Assembly: GCA_001580565.1 (NCBI GenBank)
Contig: LRBF01000100.1
Location: 1 to 41,460 of the forward strand
Source: Caballeronia megalochromosomata
GTDB lineage: Bacteria > Pseudomonadota > Gammaproteobacteria > Burkholderiales > Burkholderiaceae
Length of the DNA: 41,460 bases
Direction of reading: 5' to 3'
Part shown: positions 41,419 to 41,460 of the stretch, one piece after another
How positions within the stretch are numbered: position 1 is the stretch's first letter
How the letters are laid out: each line of letters begins with the position of its first letter
Program-made: the position numbers and the translations under genes
Notes under the pieces: model-generated
Told to the model about the DNA's origin: nothing
Seen by the model: the letters and a program-made list of their open reading frames with translations, nothing else
The model's database searches: none

Positions 41419-41460
41419 GTTTTCGCGGGATCCCGTTGGCGTGTCGGTCTATTGGCGCTG
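41419..41460. repeat. Inverted partial copy of the left-edge repeat
   Basis: CGTGTCGGTCTATTGGCGCTG at 41440-41460 is the reverse complement of 273-293 with one mismatch. The T-rich stretch 41410-41433 corresponds loosely to the A-rich tail of the left copy. The hairpin half of the element would lie beyond the window edge. Its T-run of eight lies just after the DUF1269 gene and could act as part of a terminator. Confidence 0.65.

Noticed and set aside
1..41460. CRISPR arrays, tRNA or rRNA genes, insertion sequences, prophage
   Set aside because: No spaced direct repeats, no tRNA cloverleaf or rRNA sequence and no transposase or phage gene could be seen.

Overview
The window looks like chromosomal DNA of a Burkholderiaceae bacterium, most likely Paraburkholderia or Caballeronia. 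The signs are high GC with strong GC3 bias, a phasin gene, an OxyR-type ahpC-ahpF locus, several MocR and LysR regulators, and a hairpin-rich intergenic repeat of a kind I associate with this group. The genus is inferred from protein resemblance; no search was run. I see no rRNA, tRNA, CRISPR array, transposase or prophage genes.

Layout. 1-335: left edge with a hairpin repeat. 336-5525: a three-gene carbohydrate operon (NTF2-like protein, amylo-alpha-1,6-glucosidase type debranching enzyme, GH63-like glucosidase). 5666-6148: small membrane protein whose 3' end runs antisense into the next gene. 5985-11662: FdhF/YdeP-type molybdopterin oxidoreductase, divergent from a MocR regulator plus a small winged-helix protein, then a second MocR regulator. 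11673-14956: orphan TAXI-type binding protein and a zinc-ribbon, single-pass membrane protein with YYLG[D/E] repeats. 15520-19972: two divergent enzyme/LysR pairs (2-oxoglutarate semialdehyde dehydrogenase; trans-aconitate methyltransferase). 20188-25530: a soluble histidine kinase, ahpF, ahpC with an OxyR-like site, an NADP-binding reductase, and ribA. 25552-30756 (minus): 2OG-Fe(II) oxygenase, hemerythrin-like protein, nuclease-helicase fusion and a third MocR regulator. 30912-33423: an overlapping micro-operon (42-aa lipoprotein, VAO/PCMH-type flavoenzyme, Tat-exported protein) and a DOPA-dioxygenase-like gene. 33480-35850: phasin with a clear promoter, a small HTH protein and a DMT transporter. 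36199-38739: a run of small proteins among inverted repeats and a degenerate tandem repeat. 38794-41409: an HtrA-like protease without signal peptide, an Ap4A phosphorylase-like protein and a DUF1269 membrane protein. The right edge (about 41419-41460) holds an inverted, partial copy of the left-edge repeat.

How the genes work together. A recurring design is a regulator divergent from its probable target: MocR/FdhF-like, LysR/aldehyde dehydrogenase, LysR/tam and MocR/VAO micro-operon. Three MocR-type regulators lie within about 22 kb and two start with TTG. The peroxide locus is the best supported regulatory unit: an OxyR-type site, a sigma70-like -10, a stable intercistronic hairpin between ahpC and ahpF, and a terminator after ahpF. 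Several small genes (42, 57, 64 and 68 aa) have their own ribosome binding sites or fit into operons.

No single locus stands out as a certain new system. The best candidates for follow-up are the lipoprotein/VAO/Tat micro-operon, the nuclease-helicase fusion with its oxygenase and hemerythrin neighbours, and the zinc-ribbon protein with YYLG[D/E] repeats.
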